Assembly: GCA_005793345.1 (NCBI GenBank)
Contig: SXSU01000016.1
Coordinates: 34,035-98,034, forward strand
DNA from: Bdellovibrionales bacterium
GTDB taxonomy: Bacteria > Bdellovibrionota > Bdellovibrionia > Bdellovibrionales > Bdellovibrionaceae
Reading direction: 5' to 3'
Length of the DNA stretch: 64,000 bases
Shown: in pieces, positions 17,790 through 25,775 of the stretch
How the letters are laid out: each line of letters begins with the position of its first letter
Numbering within the stretch: position 1 is the first letter of the stretch
Made by a program: the position numbers and the translations under genes
The notes under the pieces: model-generated
What the model saw: the letters and a program-made list of their open reading frames with translations, nothing else
Database searches by the model: none
Told to the model about the DNA's origin: nothing

Positions 17790-19493
17790 ATGATTAACAA
17801 AACATTATTAGATACTCATTTGAACAGACTTAAATTGCGAGTGGGATATACGCCTATTTCCTTTAGTGAGTTCCATTTTTTGTTTTCACAATTGAATAAC
17901 TCAAGAAAAAACTATAATACACTTCAATTATATTACTTAATATTTGCAATTTATAACCTAAAAGTTGGTGTCTATTCGCTTTTTATTTATTATTATTTGC
18001 AAGTTTCACTATCTGAATCCGAAAAAGATGAATTCGTTAATGAAATCTTATTGTTTTTGAAAAAATTAATTTTAGATCATGGGTTAAGTAAAGAAAATCA
18101 AAATTTAAATTTTTCAAATCAGGAGTTCATGCTAGTCAAACTGTTGAGCAAAAGTTCCATGCATAAAATTGATGTCATTAAATATTTGTTTGCTGAAGAG
18201 TTAGATTATGTTAATGCTGAAAATAGACTAAAAAATTTACTTTTTAGATTAAATAAAAAAAATCCTTATTTTATATCACTTGATGGTGAAGTACTTAAGA
18301 TAAATTCATCGCCGTTACAGGTAATTCATAAATTTAAAAAAGAATTATGTAGTTTAAAATTTGATGATCATTTAGCTCAAATTGTTTCATCATCTCTTAT
18401 GCAACTTTATTCGATCAAAAATGAGTTAAAAGTATCAACTCAAGTGGATTTTTATTTAAATGCTTTGATTTATTATTTTGAAGGAGATCAACAAAAATTA
18501 CAAAGTTTAATAAGTGACTATTTATCAAAATATAATTTTCATGAGTATGTTTTTCTAGCACAGCTCCGACTAGAACAATTAAAAAAGGACGAAGTTTCTT
18601 TTGAATTAGTAAATCAAAATTCAAATATTTTACGTGATCAGCGGTCACTAGTCTGGGCCGAATATCTTTCGATAAATGCCCGTTTTCATGATCTTCGTGG
18701 TCGTGATAACGAAGCTTGGAAACTCTATGATTCAGCTGCAAAAATTTATGCGAATTTTGGCGTACATAATAAATCATTGAGGCAGCAATTAAACTCATTA
18801 ATTTGTTTAGAGCGTTTAAATAGCTCCAGTAATGATTATATTAAAAAATATCGAAGATTGTTATTTCTTGGTTTAAATCATAAAGAAAATATGATAGTAG
18901 CAACATGTCTGACTATTATATCACAGAGATTTTTCTATTTAGGTGCATATAATTTATCATTAAAATATATTAATCGTTCCATTTTATTTTATAGCAAGTC
19001 TAACGTTGGGAGTATTAATTATTTTAATTCAATTGCACATCGGGTTCTAATTCTTCATCTTATTGGCCATACAGATAGGGCACAAAAAGAAATTGAATAC
19101 TTAAAAATAAGTCAGCACAATGAGATATCGCAATTATATACGCATCTTAATTACATTTTAAAATATAATGAACTGCCAAAAAATATTAATGTTTTATCAA
19201 TTCCACAAAGCTGGATATTTTATTTTTCTGAATTTAAAACTAAAATCACACTTTCAACTCAAGAAGAATCATTGATTGGAATTTTAATTCGAAAAAATTA
19301 TACTCGAAGAGAGTTGATTGAAAAACTGTGGGGATCAAATATTGTTTCAGAGTTTCTAATTCTTAGATTTAAAAAATTGATGAATCGCCTTCGATCTAAA
19401 TCAAAACATTTAATTACTTTTAGTTTTGGGAAATATGAAATAAATTCCAGTTTAGATTATTTTAAATCTCATGATTCAAAGTGTGGAGTTTAA
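17790..19493 (+). CDS. probable regulator: two winged-helix-like segments around a helical-repeat core
   Basis: A 567-residue cytoplasmic protein with no signal peptide or membrane segment. Residues about 110-175 (FMLVKLLSKSSMHKIDVIKY through VLKINSSP) and the C-terminus (ESLIGILIRKNYTRRELIEK through GKYEINSS) read like two related winged helices of the OmpR/SARP type. Both end in a hairpin plus INSS. The middle 300 residues are helical with TPR-like pairs (for example DNEAWKLYDSAAKIYANFG and YNLSLKYINRSILFY). I infer a signal-responsive transcription factor. It overlaps the tail of no other gene, but its stop is only two bases before the start of the exported protease gene at 19496, which it may control. 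Confidence 0.65.
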   Translation: MINKTLLDTHLNRLKLRVGYTPISFSEFHFLFSQLNNSRKNYNTLQLYYLIFAIYNLKVGVYSLFIYYYLQVSLSESEKDEFVNEILLFLKKLILDHGLSKENQNLNFSNQEFMLVKLLSKSSMHKIDVIKYLFAEELDYVNAENRLKNLLFRLNKKNPYFISLDGEVLKINSSPLQVIHKFKKELCSLKFDDHLAQIVSSSLMQLYSIKNELKVSTQVDFYLNALIYYFEGDQQKLQSLISDYLSKYNFHEYVFLAQLRLEQLKKDEVSFELVNQNSNILRDQRSLVWAEYLSINARFHDLRGRDNEAWKLYDSAAKIYANFGVHNKSLRQQLNSLICLERLNSSSNDYIKKYRRLLFLGLNHKENMIVATCLTIISQRFFYLGAYNLSLKYINRSILFYSKSNVGSINYFNSIAHRVLILHLIGHTDRAQKEIEYLKISQHNEISQLYTHLNYILKYNELPKNINVLSIPQSWIFYFSEFKTKITLSTQEESLIGILIRKNYTRRELIEKLWGSNIVSEFLILRFKKLMNRLRSKSKHLITFSFGKYEINSSLDYFKSHDSKCGV

Positions 19494-19495
19494 AA

Positions 19496-21616
19496 ATGAA
19501 AAAAAAAGTAAATTTTTTTTGTATTTTATTTTTTATAAGTATTTTCTTTAATGTTGTTTTTGCATTTCCAAATAAATCACCGAAGTCAAATTCTGTAGAC
19601 TCAATAATTAAAAGAAAAAAAGACGTCGAACTATTTTCATTAATAAAATACAGATATAATCCAATTTTAAAGTATTTAGTACGTGTTAAATCAACTTATA
19701 AAAATGTTGTTAAAGCAAATGATCAAAGTAAAAAACAACCTTCAAATGTAACTTTAAGTGGTATAGGTATTATAGTTGAAATTAGCGATAAAAATAATAA
19801 TTCAATTTGGGCAGTATTAACAGCATCACATTTATCGCAAGGTGATGGCGGACTTAAGATTCAAGCTTATGATGATTCTTTTTTAAAAATTGTTGAAAGA
19901 GAATCTAAACCACACCGATTAGCGGATGTGGACCATGACTGGGAATTAATTGAAATTGAAAAGCCAGAATTTGCGAATAATATTGATCAGAGTGTACATC
20001 CTAAGTATAAATACTATAATGAATATTCAAGTCAGCATTTTATCGCAAATTTAGGAAAAGGAATGCATGAAGGCGATTCACTCTCATATATTTTTTTAGG
20101 TAAACATGAAATTACTTTAATTGATCCTCACTATATTATAGAAAATAAACTACCTTTAGTCCCTCTAGGACATTTGAGTTTGGAATCAATGGCTCTTGGT
20201 TCATTACAATTATCATTTAAAACAGGTGAGGGTTTTCAAAATTGGCAAGGTGATTATGTTTTTGATTTTGTTGGATCGCTTGGTTTAAGTGGAATGCCAG
20301 TATTTAATGTTTCAACTAATAAACTAATTGGTATAATTCGTGGTTTTCATAAATATTTTCCGACTACTTATGTGGCTGGAATAGATAGTATTGAAAACAA
20401 GATTGATACTTTTCTTGATAAAAATTCACAAAAAAACTATGTGAGTGATACAAGATGGGTAATGCATGACCAAGAAACTATCAGGGTATTTAAATCTGAT
20501 AAACCTACTTTAGAAAAAAACTTTCTTAATAATTATAAAAATGATTTTAAGAATTCAAAACTCGAAATAGTAAACTCAGGTGGGCCAGACACTGCTGACA
20601 GTGGATCTAATAGTCAAGTTAATAATATAAACCTATATTCAAACGAATTTATACCAGGTTATCTGGATAATGGTGAGCCAGTTTTGTATTACAAAATTGG
20701 AGAAGCTACCGTATATGCAGAGCCACAAGCTTATCAATGGATTTTAAATAAAGTTAACAAGTCTGATTTATTTAAAAATATGACTTTAGAAAAACTTTCG
20801 TTTCCTTCAGTTCCAGCAAGAATAGTAGAAATCTTTAGGGCAAGGGTAGCCAATTCAAATAAGTTATGGAAAAAAGAAAAAGAACATCTACAATCTTTTT
20901 ACAATTTGTCTGAAGAAAACATTGAAGAGTTTGCTTATCTCCATTTGACAGAACCAATCGATATACCGACAGTTAAAGCCGTTACACCAAGACCTTTTTG
21001 CTTTGCTCGTTATAATGATCAATCTAAAAAAATTGAAGTCGCCTTAAGAAACATTCCCCCTAACTTAACTCCACAATTAATTTATCAATATGGTATCACG
21101 ATTGAAATGTTGAAAAGTGAATATAGATTTTTTAAGTTAGATTTAAATGGAAATTTTAATTCATATTTTAAATCTTCAGGTTTATCATGCCAAAAACCAA
21201 AAATAACTACTGGTCCATTTGGTATGATTTCTTTACCTTCACATTTTGGTTCTGATTTTTTAATTGACCCAAAAGGATTATTTTTTTTGGATTACAAACA
21301 AGTCGATAGAATTCAACTGGCAGTGGATAAAGTTAAAGATGTGAACTTGCGCTACTTTGATTATTTCTATGATTTAAAAAAATATTTTTATGATCCTATC
21401 AGTTTGAAAGAAGCATTAAGTCGGCAAAGTGGTCCAACTATGGCACTGTCAGTGGTTGGTAATTCATATTTGGATAGCGCCTACATTACTGTTAAGCATC
21501 CAACAGAGAAATCAATTTGGACTTTAACTTGTGTAGAGGGTGAAGAAAATGAATTTAATAATTTGATTGATAACTACAGCCAACATACTGATCAATGGTG
21601 TAGTGTAAATAACTAA
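19496..21616 (+). CDS. exported trypsin-like serine protease
   Basis: A 706-residue exported protein starting two bases after the preceding regulator gene ends. The ATG at 19496 gives a signal peptide (VNFFCILFFISIFFNVVFA). Residues about 85-310 show the chymotrypsin-fold triad in order: His in WAVLTASHLSQG, Asp in DVDHDWELIEI, and Ser in GSLGLSGMPVFN (GxSGxP), followed by LIGIIRGF. The remaining 400 residues are unrecognised. They contain a second possible domain ending with a cysteine-bearing tail (LTCVEGEE, QWCSVNN). The substrate is unknown; a secreted predatory or envelope protease is plausible. Its stop codon is followed immediately by a hairpin repeat. Confidence 0.78.
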   Translation: MKKKVNFFCILFFISIFFNVVFAFPNKSPKSNSVDSIIKRKKDVELFSLIKYRYNPILKYLVRVKSTYKNVVKANDQSKKQPSNVTLSGIGIIVEISDKNNNSIWAVLTASHLSQGDGGLKIQAYDDSFLKIVERESKPHRLADVDHDWELIEIEKPEFANNIDQSVHPKYKYYNEYSSQHFIANLGKGMHEGDSLSYIFLGKHEITLIDPHYIIENKLPLVPLGHLSLESMALGSLQLSFKTGEGFQNWQGDYVFDFVGSLGLSGMPVFNVSTNKLIGIIRGFHKYFPTTYVAGIDSIENKIDTFLDKNSQKNYVSDTRWVMHDQETIRVFKSDKPTLEKNFLNNYKNDFKNSKLEIVNSGGPDTADSGSNSQVNNINLYSNEFIPGYLDNGEPVLYYKIGEATVYAEPQAYQWILNKVNKSDLFKNMTLEKLSFPSVPARIVEIFRARVANSNKLWKKEKEHLQSFYNLSEENIEEFAYLHLTEPIDIPTVKAVTPRPFCFARYNDQSKKIEVALRNIPPNLTPQLIYQYGITIEMLKSEYRFFKLDLNGNFNSYFKSSGLSCQKPKITTGPFGMISLPSHFGSDFLIDPKGLFFLDYKQVDRIQLAVDKVKDVNLRYFDYFYDLKKYFYDPISLKEALSRQSGPTMALSVVGNSYLDSAYITVKHPTEKSIWTLTCVEGEENEFNNLIDNYSQHTDQWCSVNN

Positions 21617-21720
21617 TAACTGCTCATGATTAAGTCTGATTGCTTCGCAATTGTATCAGACATAATCATAAGCAGTTATTTTCTTGTTTGTTTGGGGTGA
21701 TTTTTGAATCACCCCGTATT
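21617..21720 (+). repeat. compound hairpin repeat, copy 2 (elements A and B)
   Basis: A nearly ideal copy. Part A is TAACTGCTCATGATTA, GTCTGAT, inner hairpin TTGCTTCGCAA, ATCAGAC, ATAATCATAAGCAGTTA. Part B is GGGGTGATT/AATCACCCC, with TTATTTT between them. It begins directly after the protease stop codon (21614-21616), so it may serve as that gene's terminator. It also lies downstream of the convergent lipoprotein gene at 21769. Confidence 0.88.
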
Positions 21721-21722
21721 AT

Positions 21723-21752
21723 AAGTCTGATCGGTTAAGCGATCATTTCAGC
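21723..21752 (+). repeat. fragment of hairpin element A
   Basis: AAGTCTGATCGGTTAAGCGA, then TCATTTCAG, repeats the central part of element A right after copy 2. It lacks the outer arms and is probably a degenerate remnant. Confidence 0.55.
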
Positions 21753-21768
21753 TATATTTTATTAAGAG

Positions 21769-22521
21769 TTATTCGTCTATTTGTTCCCAGCCAACGACTT
21801 TTCCTCCTTCAAAATAGACTAATCTTTTTTGAAGTTTGAATCCTTCGCTCGATGGCACATATTTTTTATATCTCCATCGTTCATTTTTATAAATTGGATT
21901 TCCGGCAACATCTACTAGCTCTGGTTGGCCCCAACTTTTTTTAACCCAATCTTGTGACATACCTAAAAATATATCTTTTTTCTCGATGACCTCTACAATA
22001 TTGTTATCTAAATTGTTTGATCGGGTACCAAATTTATTTTTTCTCATCCATAGGACTCTTGCTTCGTAACCGGGTTGATTTAAAAACTCTAAACGTTCGT
22101 CATCGTTTTCAAACCATGGTTGAGCACTATAATATTGTTTTTTTTCTCTATCATCGTTGAGATTTTTTTCTTTTTGAGTAATATTTTGAAGTAATAAATA
22201 TTTTTTAAACAAATCAGAATCTTTAAGGGCTTCAGGAGTCATCCCAAGTTTTGTCATTAATTTATAATCTAGTGGTCCACTGTAATTTTCGATATTCATA
22301 CTGGATTCTATTAAATTGTCTGAAGACAAGTTACTGGATAATTTTGGAGAGTTTATTAGTTTATTATTTACATTTGTATTTGGACCGTACCCACTGGCAT
22401 CGCTTCTTTGAATTGGAATCGTTGAGCAACCAAAATTAAAGAAAATAAACAAAAAAGAAAAAGCAATTATAATACTTAAATCTAAAATCCATCTCATTTT
22501 AAAATTCTTTTTTAAATTCAT
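21769..22521 (-). CDS. lipoprotein with SmpA/OmlA-like C-terminal region
   Basis: A 250-residue protein with an N-terminal membrane segment ending in a lipobox (FNFGC, cysteine about residue 32), so it is probably lipid-anchored in the envelope. The middle is polar and low-complexity. The last 70 residues (DIFLGMSQDWVKKSWGQPEL to YKNERWRYKKY and the final VVGWEQID) look like the beta-hairpin fold of SmpA/OmlA or similar lipoprotein domains: a G-M-x-x-x-x-V-x-x-x-W-G-x-P pattern then strands. The function is unknown; assembly or stabilisation of the outer membrane is a possibility. It reads towards repeat copy 2, and a candidate RNA gene lies upstream on the same strand. Confidence 0.75.
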   Translation of the reverse strand: MNLKKNFKMRWILDLSIIIAFSFLFIFFNFGCSTIPIQRSDASGYGPNTNVNNKLINSPKLSSNLSSDNLIESSMNIENYSGPLDYKLMTKLGMTPEALKDSDLFKKYLLLQNITQKEKNLNDDREKKQYYSAQPWFENDDERLEFLNQPGYEARVLWMRKNKFGTRSNNLDNNIVEVIEKKDIFLGMSQDWVKKSWGQPELVDVAGNPIYKNERWRYKKYVPSSEGFKLQKRLVYFEGGKVVGWEQIDE

Positions 22522-22616
22522 AGTTGATCCTTTCCTATGATCAAAAAATTTATCAGTAACTTAATTTTCAATGAGCTAGTCGGAAATTTTTTTTAATCAC
22601 TAAAGATCTAGGAATG

Positions 22617-22646
22617 TAAAAAAACATAAAGCATAAAAATATGCTT
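22617..22646 (-). terminator. intrinsic terminator of the candidate RNA
   Basis: On the minus strand AAGCATA and TATGCTT form a 7-base-pair stem with a four-base loop (22629-22646). It is followed by TATG and then seven U (22618-22624). This is a textbook Rho-independent layout and gives the GC-rich RNA candidate a defined 3' end. Confidence 0.62.
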
Positions 22647-22855
22647 AAATGCTCGCGCGACGGGAGGGGCGCTTCTTCCTTGAGGCGACCTCCGTTAATG
22701 ATAGGGTGTGGGGCGGGACGGTTCAAACTCCAGGTCACCACGAGAGTGGTTGAGTTTGGATTGGTACTTACTACTAAAGCAAGTCCAGTGCCAAACTTTT
22801 TGACACCACCATCAAATTGTTATGCATTTAGTACTATAAATAGTCGTAGAGGGCG
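22617..22855 (-). ncRNA. candidate GC-rich structured RNA, type unknown
   Basis: I counted 57 G+C in the 90 bases at 22651-22740 (63%), in a neighbourhood near 30%. The stretch holds a run of hairpins: ACGGGAGG with CCTCCGT around an inner CGCTT/AGGCG; AAACTC with GAGTTT enclosing ACCAC-GAGA-GTGGT (a GNRA tetraloop); TTGGTAC with GTGCCAA; TTTGA with TCAAA; and ATTTA with TAAAT. On the minus strand TATAAT (22862-22867) could be a -10 box. A hairpin followed by seven U (22617-22646) would be an intrinsic terminator. The RNA would be about 240 nt. It lacks the RNase P, tmRNA and SRP core motifs I looked for. A 75-codon plus-strand frame runs through it but is not convincing as a gene. Confidence 0.5.
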
Positions 22856-22861
22856 AAGTAT

Positions 22862-22867
22862 ATTATA
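22862..22867 (-). promoter_or_regulatory. possible -10 box for the candidate RNA
   Basis: TATAAT on the minus strand, seven bases before the GC-rich segment begins. No good -35 box is visible at the usual distance, so this is only suggestive. Confidence 0.35.
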
Positions 22868-23113
22868 ACATATTAAAATTACTAACTATTATTAAGTGTG
22901 GATATAGTTTGCAGTGTTGTTTTTAAATTTACAAAATTTTTGAATAGTACATCAAATTAATTATTTTTTTTAAAATTAAATTTTGAATTTTGAATCGTTA
23001 TGACTCATATAAATTATTCTTTGATTCACATTAAATCAAAACGAAATTTATTTGTATCAATATGCTCTATGGTTTCACTTTTGCACCACCTTAGTATTGA
23101 GATCGGAGGATTT

Positions 23114-24079
23114 ATGAAAAGTTATTTATTAATAAATCTTTTTTTAAGTATTTTTTTACTTATACCAATTAGTGGTTTTACTTATGGACCATCTTGTTCT
23201 GGTACAAAACTCACTTGTGATGCAAGCGCATTTCAAAATGTTTTTTCTTCATTAGTAATGGCAAGAGTTTTAGAGCAAAAAGATAAATACAAAATATCAG
23301 TACCAGGTGATTTACAGATTTCAAAGTCTTATGGAAAAGCAAGTTGCTATGCGAACACTGAATTTTGTCAATCAGCACGTGTTGATGGATATGCTTATAA
23401 AAAAACAGCTTCTGGAGTTTGCGCTGAACCTGATAAATATACAGCTGCTATTGATGTAAAAAGTGGAGATCCTATCTATGGATCACGAAGACTAGGTTCA
23501 TTAGTATTTGCCAATAATCCAAATAACGGTCAAACGGCAGTTTTCGTTGTTACAGATCGTGGTAATATGAATAAGTACGGCGTAAAATTTGATCTTGTTG
23601 AATCTGTTCAAAACAAACTTAGAAATGATCGAGATGAAAATGTTGAATTTTATGGATTAAGAAGACAATACGATAAATTATCACAGTATGAAATGGAAGA
23701 TATCGTAAATTGTGTAACTTTATATAATAATTCTTTTGATTCTTCATTATCGCATCTTAGTCAATTATCATCTGATCAAAAATTACAAATTGAAGTTGCA
23801 GCCGCTCAAAAATTAAAAGATCTTGGGGTATCAAATGGACTAAGTGATTATAAAATTACAATGAATGAATTACCTGAATATAATTTATCACGATCACAAA
23901 AATTCAATTCTGATTCTAAAACCGAAGAGTTGGTTCAAAAGTATCAAGAGATAGATGAAAAAATTGAAAAATTATTTGCAATGAATGAGAGAAAAAGTAG
24001 ATCAATGTCGACCCATCGAGCTCCAGCTTCTAAAGCGAGTAGACCTTCAAAAGCAGGAAATGCTCGTCACGCAAAATAA
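23114..24079 (+). CDS. exported protein with RlpA/3D-like region
   Basis: A 321-residue exported protein. The ATG at 23114 has GGAGGA at ideal spacing and starts a signal peptide (MKSYLLINLFLSIFLLIPIS); an earlier in-frame start at 23000 has neither. Between about residues 70 and 170, ASCYANTEFCQSARVDGYAY, KYTAAIDVKSGDPIYGSRRL and TAVFVVTDRGNMNKYGVKFD recall the double-psi barrel of RlpA and 3D domains: an early ASCY, a middle TAA, and a V-x-D-RG near the end. These bind or cleave peptidoglycan glycans. This is a motif-level resemblance. The C-terminus is helical and ends in a Lys/Arg/Ala-rich basic tail. Its stop codon is the first three bases of the IS-interrupted repeat. Confidence 0.68.
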   Translation: MKSYLLINLFLSIFLLIPISGFTYGPSCSGTKLTCDASAFQNVFSSLVMARVLEQKDKYKISVPGDLQISKSYGKASCYANTEFCQSARVDGYAYKKTASGVCAEPDKYTAAIDVKSGDPIYGSRRLGSLVFANNPNNGQTAVFVVTDRGNMNKYGVKFDLVESVQNKLRNDRDENVEFYGLRRQYDKLSQYEMEDIVNCVTLYNNSFDSSLSHLSQLSSDQKLQIEVAAAQKLKDLGVSNGLSDYKITMNELPEYNLSRSQKFNSDSKTEELVQKYQEIDEKIEKLFAMNERKSRSMSTHRAPASKASRPSKAGNARHAK

Positions 24080-24115
24080 CTGCTTATGATTAAGTCTGAT
24101 CGCTTCGCGATCGTT
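24077..24115 (+). repeat. compound hairpin repeat, copy 3, left part interrupted by an IS
   Basis: TAACTGCTTATGATTA, then GTCTGATCGCTTCGCGATCG, is the 5' half of element A and begins on the stop codon of the upstream gene. The other half resumes at 25558 after the insertion sequence. Confidence 0.87.
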
Positions 24116-25557
24116 TTGCCTCGTTGAAGTGGGTTACCAAGGAGCTTTGTGTTAGGACCTGTTGGAAGAGTTTTTATTTTTGAATTTGTATTCATTATAT
24201 TGCCTCTTTGTAATTATCTTGGTTTTTAATTAAACTTACAATGCGACTCAACTTTTTCTGGACAATTTGTTGTAGCTCAACGGGGTTTAGTTTAGCTTTT
24301 GTTTCTATCAATTTTTGTTCTTGCTCAGGGTTAAGTTGACCTGATTCTAGTAATCTTTCATAGGGAGTTTTTGCTTCATCATATTTTCGATGACATTTAC
24401 TCCCTACTCTATCTTTTTCTACTAATTTCATTTGAGGATAGAAATAATTAAAAAGCTTTGACCATTCATTACTGTAGAGTTCATTCATTAGTTTTATTAT
24501 TTCTAAATCTTCTACTCTGTCATAACCAAATAGTTGTCTTACAAAAACATTATTCTTCTGTTCAATATGGCATTGATCATTGCTCTTGCCAGAGCGACCT
24601 CGCGCCACAACTATGGGTTTCTCTTTCCTCTCTGAAAAAGATTTAACTAGAGTATGATTAATAAATTCGATTCCATTATCAAAAAATAAATTAACCATGA
24701 GCATTGGAAGTGAGAGTTCTAACTCCTCTAAGGCTCTAACTACAAGTTCAGCATTTTTTCCTAATGTAGCACGAGCTTCAGTCCAACCAGAGTATAAATC
24801 AGTGACTGTTGAAGTGTGAGCGAAAGTCCCCCAAATATAATCCCCACAGTGAACAACAGTATCTGTTTCTATTAGACCAATTTTATCAACTTTTATTGAT
24901 TTATCTCTGAGAGGTATTTTTTGCTTTATATGGTATTTTACGGGAACAGTTGAAGTATTATTTTTACGTCGCAATAATACTTTTGCAGGTCTTAAAATCC
25001 GATCTATAGTTGCCGCACTCATTTTTAATAATTTTTTATTCACTTCATCTGAAAAATTAAAAAACAGAATCCAATTTTTAATTGCCGGTTTCATTCTTTT
25101 ACCACACATAAACCCCATAACTGGCCACATTTGCTTTAAACATTGAGATTCTATATCAGAATAGAATTTCTTTGCACCACGAGGCGCTGGAAGTGGTTTG
25201 TTTATAAATTTTTTTAAAACTCTCAAAATACTTTTACGATTCAATTTACCGTTGCACTCTGGATATAGAATGGGTGTTATTTTAGAATTAAAAAAATCGA
25301 TGTAGTTAGTTTTTTCTTTTTTAGTTTCCAATGCAAAATACTCTTGGCTGCATCTATACAAAAGTTCATCCTTGAACTTTGAATCCATAAGCTCCCTTCC
25401 TGTGAACATTACAGACCAAAGTATAACTTTATTTTGAGTAACCGTAATCTTGAGGCAACTAGAATTAGACCCTAACTGGACCTGTTCAACTCGGGAACTC
25501 TCATATTGAGATAAATTTTTTTTTGAATCAATTTGGGTAACCGGATTAATGAGGCAA
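24116..25557 (-). mobile_element. insertion sequence, probably IS1202/ISNCY-type
   Basis: About 1.44 kb lying between two halves of hairpin element A. Its ends form imperfect inverted repeats: TTGCCTCGTTGAAGTGGGTT, then ACC, on the left, and TTGCCTCATTAATCCGGTT, then ACC, reading inwards from the right. TTCGCGAT occurs on both sides (24104-24111 and 25558-25565), a likely trace of target duplication. On the left, four bases (CGTT) separate it from the inverted repeat, so the exact ends are uncertain. It carries one transposase gene on the minus strand. No second copy is visible in this window. Confidence 0.82.
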
Positions 25558-25583
25558 TTCGCGATTATATCAGACATAATCAT
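24195..25583 (-). CDS. DDE integrase-type transposase
   Basis: A 462-residue transposase with an RNase-H-like DDE core. The first Asp is in GLIETDTVVHCGDYIWGTF, the second in FFDNGIEFIN, and the Glu in KSNDQCHIEQKN, followed by VRQLFGYDRVEDLE. This set of motifs (D-T-V-x-H-C-G and E-Q-K-N...FGYDR) is that of integrase-core proteins of IS1202/ISNCY-type elements. Helical N-terminal sequence precedes the core. The open frame begins outside the element: its first codons (MIMSDIIA) are the reversed arm of the host repeat. Inside the element the first in-frame ATG is about 65 codons in, so the native start may be a non-AUG codon near the inverted repeat. The frame is otherwise intact, so the element may be active. 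Confidence 0.86.
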   Translation of the reverse strand: MIMSDIIANCLINPVTQIDSKKNLSQYESSRVEQVQLGSNSSCLKITVTQNKVILWSVMFTGRELMDSKFKDELLYRCSQEYFALETKKEKTNYIDFFNSKITPILYPECNGKLNRKSILRVLKKFINKPLPAPRGAKKFYSDIESQCLKQMWPVMGFMCGKRMKPAIKNWILFFNFSDEVNKKLLKMSAATIDRILRPAKVLLRRKNNTSTVPVKYHIKQKIPLRDKSIKVDKIGLIETDTVVHCGDYIWGTFAHTSTVTDLYSGWTEARATLGKNAELVVRALEELELSLPMLMVNLFFDNGIEFINHTLVKSFSERKEKPIVVARGRSGKSNDQCHIEQKNNVFVRQLFGYDRVEDLEIIKLMNELYSNEWSKLFNYFYPQMKLVEKDRVGSKCHRKYDEAKTPYERLLESGQLNPEQEQKLIETKAKLNPVELQQIVQKKLSRIVSLIKNQDNYKEAI

Positions 25584-25668
25584 AAGCAGTTATTTTCTTG
25601 TTTGTTGGGGGCGATTTTCAATCACCCCTATTATGAAAATCCAAACTTACGTTTGTATTTTCATAATA
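25558..25668 (+). repeat. compound hairpin repeat, copy 3, right part (rest of A, then B and C)
   Basis: After the IS, TTCGCGATTATATCAGAC and ATAATCATAAGCAGTTA complete element A. Element B is GGGGGCGATT/AATCACCCC. Element C (about 25629-25668) pairs TATTATGAAAATCCAAAC with GTTTGTATTTTCATAATA. Joined to 24077-24115 it gives the same order as copy 1a. Confidence 0.87.
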
Positions 25669-25775
25669 ACAGCTAACGATTAAGTCTGATCGCTTCGCGA
25701 TTATATCAGACATAATCATAAGCAATTATTTTCCGGTTTTTTTGGGGCGATTTTCAATCACCCCGTATTATGACT
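25667..25775 (+). repeat. compound hairpin repeat, copy 4 (elements A and B)
   Basis: TAACAGCTAACGATTA, GTCTGATCGCTTCGCGAT, ATCAGAC, ATAATCATAAGCAATTA, then GGGGCGATT/AATCACCCC and GTATTATGA. It directly follows copy 3 as copy 1b follows 1a. It shows what the uninterrupted target of the IS looked like. Confidence 0.87.

Larger units (their letters stand above)
22522..23113. other. intergenic region holding the candidate RNA
   Basis: Besides the GC-rich RNA candidate (22617-22855), the rest is plain AT-rich sequence. The part from 22880 to 23113 presumably carries the promoter of the plus-strand exported-protein gene at 23114. Confidence 0.5.

Noticed and set aside
22721..22737. GGTTCAAACTCC followed by ACCA, reminiscent of a tRNA T-loop and CCA end.
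   Set aside because: The flanking bases do not form a 5-base T-stem, and there is no anticodon or D arm upstream. The same bases pair in a GAGA-loop hairpin instead.
22641..22868. A 75-codon plus-strand open frame in the GC-rich island.
   Set aside because: No ribosome site; its residues follow from the high G+C of a hairpin-rich segment. The opposite strand has promoter- and terminator-like ends. I prefer a structured RNA.
14944..25775. The repeated hairpin elements as a CRISPR array.
   Set aside because: Copies are few, over 100 bases long, internally palindromic in three parts, spread over 11 kb and without regular spacers or cas genes.
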